Notes under the pieces: generated by a model | Told to the model about the DNA's origin: nothing | The model's input: the letters and a program-made list of their open reading frames with translations, nothing else | The model's database searches: none | NCBI RefSeq assembly: GCF_003432485.1 | Contig: NZ_QVNQ01000002.1 | Location: forward strand, 682,001-746,000 | Reading direction: 5' to 3' | From: Actinomadura spongiicola | GTDB taxonomy: Bacteria; Actinomycetota; Actinomycetes; Streptosporangiales; Streptosporangiaceae | DNA length: 64,000 nucleotides | Position numbers and translations under genes: made by a program | In this document: positions 47,559 to 56,990 of the stretch, piece after piece | How positions within the stretch are numbered: the stretch's first letter is position 1 | Layout: each line of letters starts with the position of its first letter

Positions 47559-49028
47559 GTGACGTCGCTGAATGTCGACGATCAGCGTCGGCTCGTCGAG
47601 GCGATCCGGCGAATCGAGGGTATGCGGGGGCGGCGGGGCCGCACCCTCGTCCTGTCGGCCTTGGAGCGCGATCTCGGGCATCCGCTGCCTCTCGTCCATC
47701 ACGACCAGGAGGTTCTGGACGTCTGGGGCCTGGTCGACGCGCTCGTGGACTACCCCGGGGCCGCGCAGTCGCTGGTACGGATCCTGGAGGCCCTCTACGG
47801 CAACGGGCTTTCGGTACGGGAATTCGGCGACATCGTCGAGGAGTTGCTTCCGGAGCCCTGGCTCGACCGGGTCGAGCGCCGGGTTCTGCACCAACTGATC
47901 ACCTTGCTGGAGCGGGGCGAGTTGGGCTTCTCGCTCTTGAGCCGGTTCCCCCTGCTGTATCGGCGAGCGGTGGGACCCGCCTGGCCACTTCTGGACCGGG
48001 AGATCCACAGTCTGCACGACGTCGTCGCGCTCCTGGAGGAGATCCCCGAGGGGGGTGACGGTGTGCCGCCACTGCTGGTCTTCGTCGATGACCTGGCCGA
48101 ATACGCGGGCCCCCGGACGGGGCCACATTTCCGCGCCTGGGTGCGCCGCCAGGTGGAGAGCCAGGGACTGGACGGCCCCTTCCTCCAGAACCGGCGGACG
48201 TCGGTGGAGACCCGATCCGAGCCGGAATCGTCCGAGACGTATCTGATCATCGAATGTGCTCCCGACGCGCTGGAGCCGGACCACTACCTGGTCACCGCGT
48301 GGCTCCAGGTCGGTCACGAACCCGGTAGCACGCTGCGGTGCGAGGACGAGGCACTGCCGCTCAGCCGCATTCCCGAGCTGCTGGAACGGCTGCTCACCCT
48401 GGAGAGTTCGGTGGTCGGACGGCGCGGTCGTGACCTCACGATCGAGTTCGTGCTGCCCCGGCCACTGCTCGACCATCCCTTCGAGCAGTCCAAGATCAAG
48501 ATCGCCGGGTTCGAGCATCGCATCGGCATCAAGTACCCGGTGGTCGTGCGCAGCCTCGACCGGATGCGGCTGGCCGAGACCCACCACGGCTGGCGGCACA
48601 AGTGGGCCTGGCTGCGCGGCAACGCGGTCGACACGCCGGTCTGCCTGGTGACGCGGCGCGGCGAGTACGACCAGGAGGACCTGTACTCCAAGCTCTCGGA
48701 GGCCTCCCCGGCCGTCCTGGCGCTGGCCTACCCGCCGTGGGGCGGTGAGAACGAGGAACCGGACGAGCACTGGGTCGGCCTGCTCGCCGGTACCCCCGTG
48801 ATCGCGTGGTGCCGGGACGGGCGCGACCCGGGCCAGTTCGCCCGGGAGGTCAAGGACCTGCTGGCCGCGGATCTGATGAAGCTGCCCCGGCGGACGATGG
48901 AGTTGCGCCGGCAGGCGCTGTCCGACGGTCGGGAGGGGCCGGGCCATCTCGGCCTGCATCTGACGCTGGTGTTCGACGACGCCGACCGCATCCCCGAGCC
49001 GTACGTGCGGCTCCGTCCCCCCGCGTAG
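47559..49028 (+). CDS. VMAP-like protein of a vWA-MoxR-VMAP ternary system
   Basis: The product has 489 residues. An N-terminal helical effector-associated-type domain (about 1-95; DDQRRLVEAIRRIEGM, VWGLVDALVDYPGAAQSLVR) is followed by a middle part. A C-terminal VMAP-C-like region (HHGWRHKWAWLRGN, VLALAYPP, LLAGTPVIAWCRDG) comes last. This order, together with the MoxR ATPase and vWA genes that follow immediately, fits the NTP-dependent ternary conflict systems described by Aravind's group. VMAP is thought to bridge sensor and effector. GTG 47559 is chosen, GGAGG being 11 nt upstream; TTG 47556 is possible. Confidence 0.7.
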   Translation: MTSLNVDDQRRLVEAIRRIEGMRGRRGRTLVLSALERDLGHPLPLVHHDQEVLDVWGLVDALVDYPGAAQSLVRILEALYGNGLSVREFGDIVEELLPEPWLDRVERRVLHQLITLLERGELGFSLLSRFPLLYRRAVGPAWPLLDREIHSLHDVVALLEEIPEGGDGVPPLLVFVDDLAEYAGPRTGPHFRAWVRRQVESQGLDGPFLQNRRTSVETRSEPESSETYLIIECAPDALEPDHYLVTAWLQVGHEPGSTLRCEDEALPLSRIPELLERLLTLESSVVGRRGRDLTIEFVLPRPLLDHPFEQSKIKIAGFEHRIGIKYPVVVRSLDRMRLAETHHGWRHKWAWLRGNAVDTPVCLVTRRGEYDQEDLYSKLSEASPAVLALAYPPWGGENEEPDEHWVGLLAGTPVIAWCRDGRDPGQFAREVKDLLAADLMKLPRRTMELRRQALSDGREGPGHLGLHLTLVFDDADRIPEPYVRLRPPA

Positions 49029-49048
49029 CGCGCCCTTGGAGACCGCCC

Positions 49049-50068
49049 ATGACCACGGAGAAAGAACAGACGACGGCAGGTGATTGGCGCATCTACCGGG
49101 GCGACAGCCGGCCGCACGAACGGGTGCGGCGGTTGCCGCCGCCCCCGCCGTGGCGCCGTTTCGCCGCGGAGGACTCGTCCGGCGGGCGCCGCCTCGGAGA
49201 CCTGCAACGGGCGACCTCCTACCGCCCGGACGAGAGCTTGATCGACAAGGTCAACGCGGCGATCCTGCTGCGGCGCCCGCTGCTGGTGACGGGCAAGCCG
49301 GGATCGGGCAAGTCCACCCTCGCCTACAACGTCGCCTACGAGCTGGGGCTGGGCTCCGTCCTGTACTGGTCGATCACCAGCAACACGACGTTGGAGTCCG
49401 GGCTGTACGACTACGACGCGATCGGTCGGCTCCACGAGACGAGTCTGCGGGGCGCGGGCGGTAGGGCGGACACCGCTGAGCCACCCGACATCGGCCGCTA
49501 TATCCGACTCGGCCCGCTCGGTACCGCGCTGCTTCCCGGAGACCTGCCCCGCGTCCTGCTCATCGACGAGCTGGACAAGAGCAACATCGACCTGCCGAAC
49601 GACCTGCTCAACGTGTTCGAGGAAGGCCGGTTCACGATCAAGGAGTTGCAACGCCTGCCCGAGGAGCAGTCCCGCATCCACGTGATGACGGCGGACGGCG
49701 GTCCGCGGGTGCCCGTCGACCACGGCGAGATCCGGTGCGCCAACTTCCCGATCGTCCTCATCACCAGCAACGGGGAGCGCGAGTTCCCCCCGGCGTTCCT
49801 GCGCCGCTGTGTCCGGCTGGTGATCGAGGAGCCCACCCGGGAACGGCTCGCGGCGATCGTCGAGGCGCATCTCGGCGCGGACGCCAGGGCGGCGAGCGAC
49901 CAGCTCATCGAGGACTTCCTCGCCCGTCGTGCCGAGGGCGCGCTCGCCACCGACCAGCTCCTCAACGCCGTCTATCTCGCGACCTCGGGGAGCCGGCCGC
50001 CGGACAGTTCGCTGGCCGACATCCTCGACACCGTGCTCCGCCAGATCGAGTCGCCGGGCGCGGGATGA
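49049..50068 (+). CDS. MoxR-type AAA+ ATPase
   Basis: The 339-residue ATPase has Walker A TGKPGSGKST (81-90), Walker B RVLLIDELDKS (near 168-178), the arginine-finger region FPPAFLRRCVRL and sensor VLITSNGERE. MoxR ATPases remodel partner proteins and typically act on vWA-domain proteins; here a vWA gene follows with ATGA overlap. The VMAP gene is 20 bp upstream, so the three form one operon. ATG 49049 follows TTGGAGA. Confidence 0.88.
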   Translation: MTTEKEQTTAGDWRIYRGDSRPHERVRRLPPPPPWRRFAAEDSSGGRRLGDLQRATSYRPDESLIDKVNAAILLRRPLLVTGKPGSGKSTLAYNVAYELGLGSVLYWSITSNTTLESGLYDYDAIGRLHETSLRGAGGRADTAEPPDIGRYIRLGPLGTALLPGDLPRVLLIDELDKSNIDLPNDLLNVFEEGRFTIKELQRLPEEQSRIHVMTADGGPRVPVDHGEIRCANFPIVLITSNGEREFPPAFLRRCVRLVIEEPTRERLAAIVEAHLGADARAASDQLIEDFLARRAEGALATDQLLNAVYLATSGSRPPDSSLADILDTVLRQIESPGAG

Positions 50069-53000
50069 TCGAGCGGCTCGTCGAGGTCCTGCGGGCCCTC
50101 CACCCACAGCCGACGGCGGAGGAGACGGCCGACGCCCTCTGGCTCGCCGAGTGGTTCCGGACGCATGAGGGCCCGGCGCACCTGGCCTCCGAACGCTCCG
50201 GCGAGGCGTCCGAGAGTGAGCCGCCGCGCTCACCGCCGACCGCCCGTCCGGCCGAGCCGCCGGGGGCGCCGGAACGCGAGCCGTCGCCGCCGCACCCTGT
50301 GGAGGCGGGCCTCTACCTGACCGGGCAGGAGGTGCCGGCCGCCGCGTTCCCCGTCCGCATGCCCGCGATGCCCGCGATCTCCCGGACGCTGCGACTGTCG
50401 CGCGCTCTGCGGCCGCTGCGCGCGACCGTCCCGTCCCTGACCCGCCGGCACCTCGACGAGGAGCAGACCGCGCAGCGCATCGCCGAGACCGGGGTGTGCG
50501 AACCCGTGCTGGTCCCCGCGCGGGAACGCCGGTACGACCTGGCGCTCGTCGCGGACGTCGGCGCGTCGATGGTCGTGTGGCGGCGGACGGTCGAAGAGTT
50601 ACAGGCCCTGCTGCACCAACTCGGCGCGTTCCGCGACCTGCGCACGTGGTACCTGGACACCGACGGCCCGCGACTGTCGCTGCGCACCGGCTCCGCCTTC
50701 GGCGTCGGCGCCGACCGCGACCCGGCCGAACTGGTCGACCCCACGGGACGGCGCGTCACCCTCGTCGTCAGCGACTGCATCGGCGCCGCCTGGCGGGACG
50801 GCCGCGCCGCCGCGCTGCTCGACCGGTGGGGCAGGGCGGGGACCGTCGCGATCGCCCAGCCGTTGCCGCAGCGCCTGTGGCGGCGGACCAGGGCCGCGGT
50901 CGAGCAGGTGCGTTTCGGCGCGTCGGGGCCCGCGGTCGCCAACGAGCGGCTCGTCGTCGCGCGGGCCCCGTTCCAGCCGCCGGACGACCGCCCGGCGGGC
51001 ATCGCGATCCCCGTGGTCGAGTTGAGCGAGCGTTGGCTGCGGCCATGGGCGGACATGGTCGCCCACGGCGGCAGGGACGTTCCCGGCGCGGCACTGTTCA
51101 CCGGACGGCCGGTGGCGGTCGCGGCGGTCGCCGACGCCCTCCCCGAGGCGCTGTCGCCGGAGATGCGGGTCAAGCGGTTCCGGGCCTCGTCCTCGCCGAC
51201 CGCGTTCAAGCTCGCCACCTACCTGGCGGCGGCTCCGCTGCGGCTGCCCGTCATGCGGCTCGTCCAGCGGGCGATGCTGCCCACGTCCACCTCCACCGAC
51301 CTCGCCGAGGTCTTCCTCAGCGGCCTGCTGCGGATGGCCGGTCGTCCGGCCGGCGGCGGCGAGGAGGAGATCGCGTACGAGTTCCACGACGGTGTCCGGG
51401 AGATCCTGCTGCAAGGGCTGCGCAGGCGCGAGGTCTACCAGGTGCTCCGCGCGGTATGGGACGTCGTCCGCGAGCGCATCGGCTCGTCCATGGACTTTCC
51501 GGCGCTGCTCGCGGCGGTCGGTCGAGGCGAGACCCGGCTTCCACCCGATCTGCCGTTCGCGCGGGTGGCGGCGCAGGCGCTGATGGGCCTCGGCGGGCCG
51601 TACCGGGAGGTGGCGCGTCGGCTGACGGCGGGTGACACGACATCCGTCCTGTCACCGACTCGGGGCTCGGAGACGCCGGACGAGGGGTCTCCGAACGCCG
51701 CGCCGGTGCCGGCCGGGCGCGGGGCCGACGAACGGAATCCGGACCACGTGCCCCCGCTGCGTAGCCGCCTGCCGGCCCGCATTCCCCACTTCACCGGCCG
51801 CGACCATCTCCTCGCGGAGACTCGGACGGCCCTCGCCGATGGCATGGTGGCGTTGCTCCCGCCTTCCGAGTTCGCCATGGGAGGCGCGGGCAAGTCCAAC
51901 CTCGCGGCGGAGTACGCGTACCGCCATGCCGACGACTACGACTTGATCTGGTGGGTCCCCGCCGAGCAGACGACCTCGGCCCGAGCCTCGCTGGCGCTGC
52001 TGGCCCGTCAGCTCGGCATGCCGATGAGCGATGACATCAAGGACACCGTGGACAGCGTGCTGAGGGCGTTGCGCGACGGGCGTCCGTACCGCCGCTGGTT
52101 GCTCATCTACGACAACGCCCAAGACCCCGACCAGGTGTTTCCTCTGACCCCGCCGTCCGTCGGCGGCGACGAGAACCCGTGGCTCGGACACCACGTTCTC
52201 GTGACCTCCCGCGACCGAGGCTGGGAACGCCACGCGACGGTGGTGGACGTCGGCGTCTTCGAGCGGTCGGAGAGCATCGCCGTGCTTCGTCGCCTGGTGC
52301 CGCACCTGGCGGAGGCGGAGGCCGACATGCTCGCCGAACGCGTGGGAGACCTGCCCTTGGCGATCGAACTGGCGGCCGCCTGGCATGTGGTCACGGGCGG
52401 CACCGCCGAGGAGTACCTCCATCTGTTCGATCGGCGCCTTGCCGAGGTCGCTCTTGCGGATGGCTCCGCCGACGCGTCGGAACCGTTGGCGGTCGGCGTG
52501 AGCCTGAACCTTGATCTGCTCCGGGAAGAGCATCCTGTCGGCGGGCAGTTGCTGGAGCTGTGGGCGGTCTTCGACCCCGAACCGGTGTCGAGCGCGCTGC
52601 TGACCGCGGGCCGGACGACCACGCTTCCCGCCGACTTGGCGGACCTGCTGACCGACGAGGCGCGGCTCTGCGACGCGATGCGGGAGATCTCCCGGTCCGC
52701 CCTCGCCCGCTTCGAGGAGGAGACGTGCAGCCTCCAGGTCCACCGGCTCGTCCGGGCGACCCTCAACGACCGGCTTGGCGAGGACGGTCGGCGCCGCGTC
52801 ACGTCCCATGTCCACGCGATTCTGGTCGCGGCGACGCCGAGCGAGGAACCGGATGTGGAGTCCACCTGGGAGCGACGGTCCCAGATCACGCCGCATGTCG
52901 TCCCGGCCGGGGTGTTCGAGGCCGACGGATCGAAGGTCAGGCGCGTGGGCATCGACCAGGCGAAGTACCTCTACCATGCGGGAGAGTTCGAGGGCAGCCG

Positions 53001-54246
53001 ACGGCTGGCGGAGATCGCCCTGGACCGGTGGCTGGAGCGGTACGGCCCAGACGACGACCTGGTCCTGGACATCTCCCGCGTCCTGGCGAACGACCTGCGG
53101 GGATTGGGCGACAGTAGGGCGGCTGCCGATCTCAGCGAGGACAACCTGGCACGGACCCGGAGGAATCTCGGCACGGACCACGTGCAGACCCTGTTGGCCG
53201 CCACGGGATTCGGTGCGGACCTGCGTTTCCGGGGCGAGTTCCGTCGGGCTCACGACGTCGACCTCGACGCTTGGCGTCGCCTACGTCAGCTCTACGGGGA
53301 CGACGCCTCCCACACCCAGCTCGCCGCGGGCAACCTTGCCCTCGACCTGCGGATCCTGGGGGAGTTCCAACGGGCGTACGACATCAGCCGGGACGTCTGG
53401 CGCCGGCAGGCCGAACACGGACGGTCGTATCGACGGCTCTTCCGCGCGACCCACCATCTCGCACGAGCCCTGCACGCCCTGGGACGGTACGACCAGGCGT
53501 GCGAGATGCAGGCGCGGAGCCTCGCGAGTCTGAAACCGGTTCTCGCTCCAGGCCATGCGATGGTCCTGCAGGCGAAGATGAGCCACGCGGGCACACTTCG
53601 GAAACTCGGACGGTTCGAGGACGCGCGTGATCTGGCCACCGAGACGTTCGCCGCGCACGTCCGTCGCTTCGGTGAGGAGCATCCGAACACCTTGGCCAGC
53701 AAGGTGTGCCTGGCGCTCACCATCAGCGCCATGGGGCGACCCGGCGACGCGTTGCGGCTCCTTGACGAGGCGCTGGACGGCTACCGCCGTGTGATGGGGG
53801 ACGAACATCCCTTCGTCCATGTCTGTGCCGTCAACCGGGCGATAGTCCTGCGACGGCTCGCGGAGGTGTACGCGGCACAGGAGGCCGACCGCGACGCACT
53901 GGCGAGCCTCAGAACCGGGACCTTCGGCGTGAACCACTACTACGCACTGTGCGCGTCGGTGGGACTGGCCAATGACTACCACCTGCTCGGTGAACTGGAG
54001 GCAGCGGCACGGCTGCTGTCCGAGACGCTGGAAAGACTGGGGGAGTCTCTTGGCGCTGAGCATCCTTACTCGCTCGTCGCCGCCCACAACTTCGAACGCA
54101 CACGGGTCGCCATGGGAGAGTCGGCGCGAAACACCGGTGCGACACTGATGGCGCTGGAGCGGGTGCTCGACCGCCATCATCCCGATGTCCAGGCAGCCGC
54201 ACGCGGTGAGTTGCTCGAATGCGAAATCGATCCTACGGCGCTTTGA
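50065..54246 (+). CDS. vWA (SAV_2336-like) protein fused to STAND ATPase with TPRs
   Basis: This is a 1393-residue fusion. Residues 1-35 (MIERLVEVLRALHPQPTAEE) and a Pro-rich linker lead to a vWA-like domain from about 150 (YDLALVADVGASMVVWRR), whose metal site is degenerate (DxGxS). A helical region follows. From about 570 a STAND module like the one at 40530 begins: RIPHFTGRDHLL, Walker A AMGGAGKSN (about 603-611), Walker B WLLIYDNAQDP, VTSRDRGWER and GDLPLAIELAA. At least eight TPR units fill 960-1390. It thus joins the vWA component of the ternary system to the FxSxx-type scaffold in one chain. It overlaps the MoxR gene by 4 bp and is convergent with the second FxsB-type gene. Confidence 0.85.
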   Translation: MIERLVEVLRALHPQPTAEETADALWLAEWFRTHEGPAHLASERSGEASESEPPRSPPTARPAEPPGAPEREPSPPHPVEAGLYLTGQEVPAAAFPVRMPAMPAISRTLRLSRALRPLRATVPSLTRRHLDEEQTAQRIAETGVCEPVLVPARERRYDLALVADVGASMVVWRRTVEELQALLHQLGAFRDLRTWYLDTDGPRLSLRTGSAFGVGADRDPAELVDPTGRRVTLVVSDCIGAAWRDGRAAALLDRWGRAGTVAIAQPLPQRLWRRTRAAVEQVRFGASGPAVANERLVVARAPFQPPDDRPAGIAIPVVELSERWLRPWADMVAHGGRDVPGAALFTGRPVAVAAVADALPEALSPEMRVKRFRASSSPTAFKLATYLAAAPLRLPVMRLVQRAMLPTSTSTDLAEVFLSGLLRMAGRPAGGGEEEIAYEFHDGVREILLQGLRRREVYQVLRAVWDVVRERIGSSMDFPALLAAVGRGETRLPPDLPFARVAAQALMGLGGPYREVARRLTAGDTTSVLSPTRGSETPDEGSPNAAPVPAGRGADERNPDHVPPLRSRLPARIPHFTGRDHLLAETRTALADGMVALLPPSEFAMGGAGKSNLAAEYAYRHADDYDLIWWVPAEQTTSARASLALLARQLGMPMSDDIKDTVDSVLRALRDGRPYRRWLLIYDNAQDPDQVFPLTPPSVGGDENPWLGHHVLVTSRDRGWERHATVVDVGVFERSESIAVLRRLVPHLAEAEADMLAERVGDLPLAIELAAAWHVVTGGTAEEYLHLFDRRLAEVALADGSADASEPLAVGVSLNLDLLREEHPVGGQLLELWAVFDPEPVSSALLTAGRTTTLPADLADLLTDEARLCDAMREISRSALARFEEETCSLQVHRLVRATLNDRLGEDGRRRVTSHVHAILVAATPSEEPDVESTWERRSQITPHVVPAGVFEADGSKVRRVGIDQAKYLYHAGEFEGSRRLAEIALDRWLERYGPDDDLVLDISRVLANDLRGLGDSRAAADLSEDNLARTRRNLGTDHVQTLLAATGFGADLRFRGEFRRAHDVDLDAWRRLRQLYGDDASHTQLAAGNLALDLRILGEFQRAYDISRDVWRRQAEHGRSYRRLFRATHHLARALHALGRYDQACEMQARSLASLKPVLAPGHAMVLQAKMSHAGTLRKLGRFEDARDLATETFAAHVRRFGEEHPNTLASKVCLALTISAMGRPGDALRLLDEALDGYRRVMGDEHPFVHVCAVNRAIVLRRLAEVYAAQEADRDALASLRTGTFGVNHYYALCASVGLANDYHLLGELEAAARLLSETLERLGESLGAEHPYSLVAAHNFERTRVAMGESARNTGATLMALERVLDRHHPDVQAAARGELLECEIDPTAL

Positions 54247-54265
54247 CCGCGCCGGATACGCGGTC
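54245..54265. terminator. Hairpin between convergent genes
   Basis: GACCGCG and CGCGGTC (perfect 7 bp) surround a 7-nt loop in the 41-bp gap between the vWA-STAND gene and the second FxsB-type gene. It is likely bidirectional. Confidence 0.5.
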
Positions 54266-54287
54266 CCGCCCACCCGGACGGATGGGC

Positions 54288-55523
54288 CTAGTCGGCTGGG
54301 CGGGCGTCCGCGTAGGCGTTGAGAGCGGCGAGATCTCTGCGCAGGGTTCGGTCGATATGACCGATGAGCTTGAACAGGTCCGGGCAGTAGACGGACGGGT
54401 TCCGGTATCCGTCGCCTTCCCGGTAGCGATGTGGATAGGCGCCACCGCCACAGAGGTCCCGTGCCCGGCACCGCATACAGGGCTCCGACAGGGCGGCGAC
54501 CCCGATCTGCCTCGCGACCACCCCGGGATGCCACAGGACGTCGTCGAACGCGTGGTCATGGACGGTGAGCCCCGTCTCGGGCGCGCCCGCATAGGACGTC
54601 TTCAGCGAGTCGACCTGCTGGAGCGCGCCGTCGGTGTCGATGACGAGCATCGTGACGGGCGCGAGCCCTATGCTCTCGCTTCGGCTCTCCCCTCCCAACA
54701 GCAGGTTGATGATCTCCTCGAAGTAACGGACGCCCGTCTCGCGTTCCTTGACGTGGTACCAGCGCTCGAAAGCCTTGATCAGCCAGTCCGCGTAGGGAGT
54801 GCTGCCGTCGTCCACCACGGGCCGACCCGGGGGCGGCGTCGTCCAGTTCCCGTGCGGCAGAAGGAAGTCCACGCGAGGCGGGGACGTCTCCAGAAGCGCT
54901 TCGTAGGTCCGCACCGGATCGTTCCGCAGATCGACCGTGCAGAGCAGCCCTCGATACAAGGCTCGATAATGGCCCGCCAGCAATTCCAGCCCGCGCATGA
55001 CCTCGGCATGGCTGCCTCGTCCGTTGCCGTGGCGACGTCGGCGATCGTGCGCCGCCTGATCGCCGTCCAGGCTGACGGAGACCCCCACCTCGTGGGCGGC
55101 CAGCATGTCCAGCGTCTTCTCGTCGAGCAGTACGCCGTTGGTCTGCATGCCGAATTCGGCGCGGCAGAACTCTGGTACCGCGCCGCGTACCTCGCGAATG
55201 ACCTCCTCGATCAGCGTGGCACCGGCCAGCAGCGGTTCGCCGCCGTGGAGGATCACGTCCACCCTGCGCAAGGCGTGTCGTTCCGCGTGCTCCGCGATTC
55301 TGGACGCGGTGGACCGGATGACTCGGGACGACATTCGCATCGGCTGCGCAGTCCAACTCTGGTCCGCGGACTCGTAGACATAACAGTAGTCACAGGCGAG
55401 ATTGCATCGACTGTGGACCTTGAGAACGAACTCCGAAAGCGGACTCGGATGCCAATCTCCGGCCCGGAGCCGTTCGACGTCCAACGTGTCCATGGGCCAT
55501 TCGCGCGGCCCTTCCGCGGCCAA
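54288..55523 (-). CDS. FxsB-type radical SAM/SPASM peptide maturase (copy 2)
   Basis: This 411-residue paralogue of the maturase at 39277 carries CNLACDYC (Cys40, Cys44, Cys47), the HGGEPLLAGA block, and C-terminal SPASM-type cysteines (CMRCRARDLCGGG, VYC). The two align along their length, including PPGRP...STPYGDWLI versus PPGRP...STPYADWLI. The TTG start at 55523 is kept, because similarity to copy 1 (EWP...LDV) begins before the ATG at 55493. It is convergent with the vWA-STAND gene, mirroring copy 1 and its STAND-TPR gene. A possible peptide gene ends 3 bp upstream on the same strand. Confidence 0.82.
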   Translation of the reverse strand: MAAEGPREWPMDTLDVERLRAGDWHPSPLSEFVLKVHSRCNLACDYCYVYESADQSWTAQPMRMSSRVIRSTASRIAEHAERHALRRVDVILHGGEPLLAGATLIEEVIREVRGAVPEFCRAEFGMQTNGVLLDEKTLDMLAAHEVGVSVSLDGDQAAHDRRRRHGNGRGSHAEVMRGLELLAGHYRALYRGLLCTVDLRNDPVRTYEALLETSPPRVDFLLPHGNWTTPPPGRPVVDDGSTPYADWLIKAFERWYHVKERETGVRYFEEIINLLLGGESRSESIGLAPVTMLVIDTDGALQQVDSLKTSYAGAPETGLTVHDHAFDDVLWHPGVVARQIGVAALSEPCMRCRARDLCGGGAYPHRYREGDGYRNPSVYCPDLFKLIGHIDRTLRRDLAALNAYADARPAD

Positions 55524-55526
55524 TGT

Positions 55527-55922
55527 CTACGAGTCGTTCGAGCCGTTCGAGACCGTCGGGTCGCTCAGCGCATTGTCGAAACCCCGTGTACCCGGGACCG
55601 GATTCAGCATCTCGCTTTGGCGGCGACGTATCACACCGGCGAACGGCGTCTTCTCTTCGCCCGGGGGGACCGTTACCGCGCTCAACCGGATGGACGTGCG
55701 CGAGCCAACGCTGGGGCCAGGCGCCGTCGTCGCGAGCTCGTCGCGCGTGTCCGACACAGACGGACTCCCCTCTACCAAGATCGAAAATCGGTCGGCGTGG
55801 TGTCCCGGGCAAGCCGCGGACGTCGATATATCCGCGGCACCCGGACGCCGGGCCCCGATCTTAGACAGTCCAATGCTCTCGCGCATCAGGCCGGTCGGCG
55901 TGTCGTAGGTCGCGTCGGTCAC
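55527..55922 (-). CDS. Possible precursor or leader protein upstream of the radical SAM gene
   Basis: This 131-residue frame starts at GTG 55922 (AGGACGG upstream) and ends 3 bp before the FxsB-type gene, so coupling is likely. Third codon positions are mostly G or C, as in real genes here. The C-terminus reads IRRRQSEMLNPVPGTRGFDN, then ALSD and a Ser/Asn tail. The RGFDN part with RR and L at the same spacing recurs in the small ORF at 43362. It does not end FxSxx, so it is not a standard FxsA. It may be the maturase's substrate or an unrelated small protein; I recognise no family. Confidence 0.42.
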   Translation of the reverse strand: MTDATYDTPTGLMRESIGLSKIGARRPGAADISTSAACPGHHADRFSILVEGSPSVSDTRDELATTAPGPSVGSRTSIRLSAVTVPPGEEKTPFAGVIRRRQSEMLNPVPGTRGFDNALSDPTVSNGSNDS

Positions 55923-55996
55923 AGTCGCCCGTCCTGCGTGCGCGGAGCCCGGCAGACGCTGCATAAGGCAAGCGGCGTCCCATCGGCGAGGTGCCA

Positions 55997-56983
55997 GTGA
56001 CAGAGACCGAGCGTGTTGCCAAATGGCGCCCGCAAGGGGCGTGTTCGTTCCTCTTGTGTGATGTCGCGGGGTTCTCTGATGACGCCCGGGCTGATCCGGT
56101 GCGGGTGCGGGTGCGGAAGGCGATGTACGAGGGGCTCGATCGGAGCCTGGTGGTCGCCGGGGTGCGGCTGGACGAGTGCTACCACGAGGACCGCGGGGAC
56201 GGCGTGATGATCATCCTGCCACCCGATATCAAGGTCGAGTGGCTGCTGACGGTGGTGATCGATCGGTTGCGGGCGGAGGTGCGGCATCACAACGAGGCGT
56301 CGAGCGAGGCCGCGCAGATGCGGCTGCGGGTCGCGGTCAACGTCGGGGAGGCCGAGTCGGACGGGCGCGGGATCGTCGGCACCGCCCTGACGCACACGTT
56401 CCGGTTGCTGGACGCGGCCCCGCTGAAGGACGCGGTGCGCGACGCCGCCACCGGTATCGCGGTGATCGTGTCGCGGCGGGTCTACGACGACGTGGTCCGG
56501 CACGGCCGCGGTCAGGTCGATCCGGGTGACTATTACCAGGTGCGGGTCGAGGTCAAGGAGACCGTCGACGAGGCGTGGGTCATGGTGCCGGGCGTGCGGC
56601 CGGTCGTTCCGGCGCCTCGCAGTCCGGCGGTGCAGGAGCGGGACGGGGAACGGCCCGGCAACGCGACGGTGCCGCCGCCGGAGCCGTCCATGGCCCAGAA
56701 GTTCCAGACGGTCGAGGACCTGCTGGAGATTCCCCGCCTCCGCACCGAACGCGGCCGTGACCAGCTCGTCGGCGCGTTGTCGGCGGACATCGCGGGTGCC
56801 GTTCCCCGGTCGGGGGAGGCGCGGGCCGACCTGTTCGCCATACTCCAGACCTGTCTGGACTACCCCGGCGGGTTGCAGCAACTTCTCCAGGCGGTCCAGG
56901 GGTTCGTGGGGGAGTCGTTGGCGGTGCGCCGTCTGGAACAGTCGATCGCGCGGATGCTCCGTCCGCCGCGCGACGGATCCTGA
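55997..56983 (+). CDS. Class III cyclase-like protein with C-terminal effector-associated domain
   Basis: Residues 1-200 resemble a class III nucleotidyl cyclase: the first metal Asp is in FLLCDVAGFSDDA and the second in HEDRGDGVMIILP, the two ligands needed for catalysis. I cannot see the base-specifying residues clearly, so cAMP, cGMP or another product is open. The last 95 residues (FQTVEDLLEIPRLRTERGRD, CLDYPGGLQQLLQAVQGF) are an effector-associated domain (EAD2-like), an adaptor in bacterial conflict systems. GTG 55997 with GAGG 5 nt upstream is taken over GTG 55991. A Crp/Fnr regulator gene follows after 7 bp, which fits cyclic-nucleotide signalling. Confidence 0.78.
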   Translation: MTETERVAKWRPQGACSFLLCDVAGFSDDARADPVRVRVRKAMYEGLDRSLVVAGVRLDECYHEDRGDGVMIILPPDIKVEWLLTVVIDRLRAEVRHHNEASSEAAQMRLRVAVNVGEAESDGRGIVGTALTHTFRLLDAAPLKDAVRDAATGIAVIVSRRVYDDVVRHGRGQVDPGDYYQVRVEVKETVDEAWVMVPGVRPVVPAPRSPAVQERDGERPGNATVPPPEPSMAQKFQTVEDLLEIPRLRTERGRDQLVGALSADIAGAVPRSGEARADLFAILQTCLDYPGGLQQLLQAVQGFVGESLAVRRLEQSIARMLRPPRDGS

Positions 56984-56990
56984 TCCGGCG

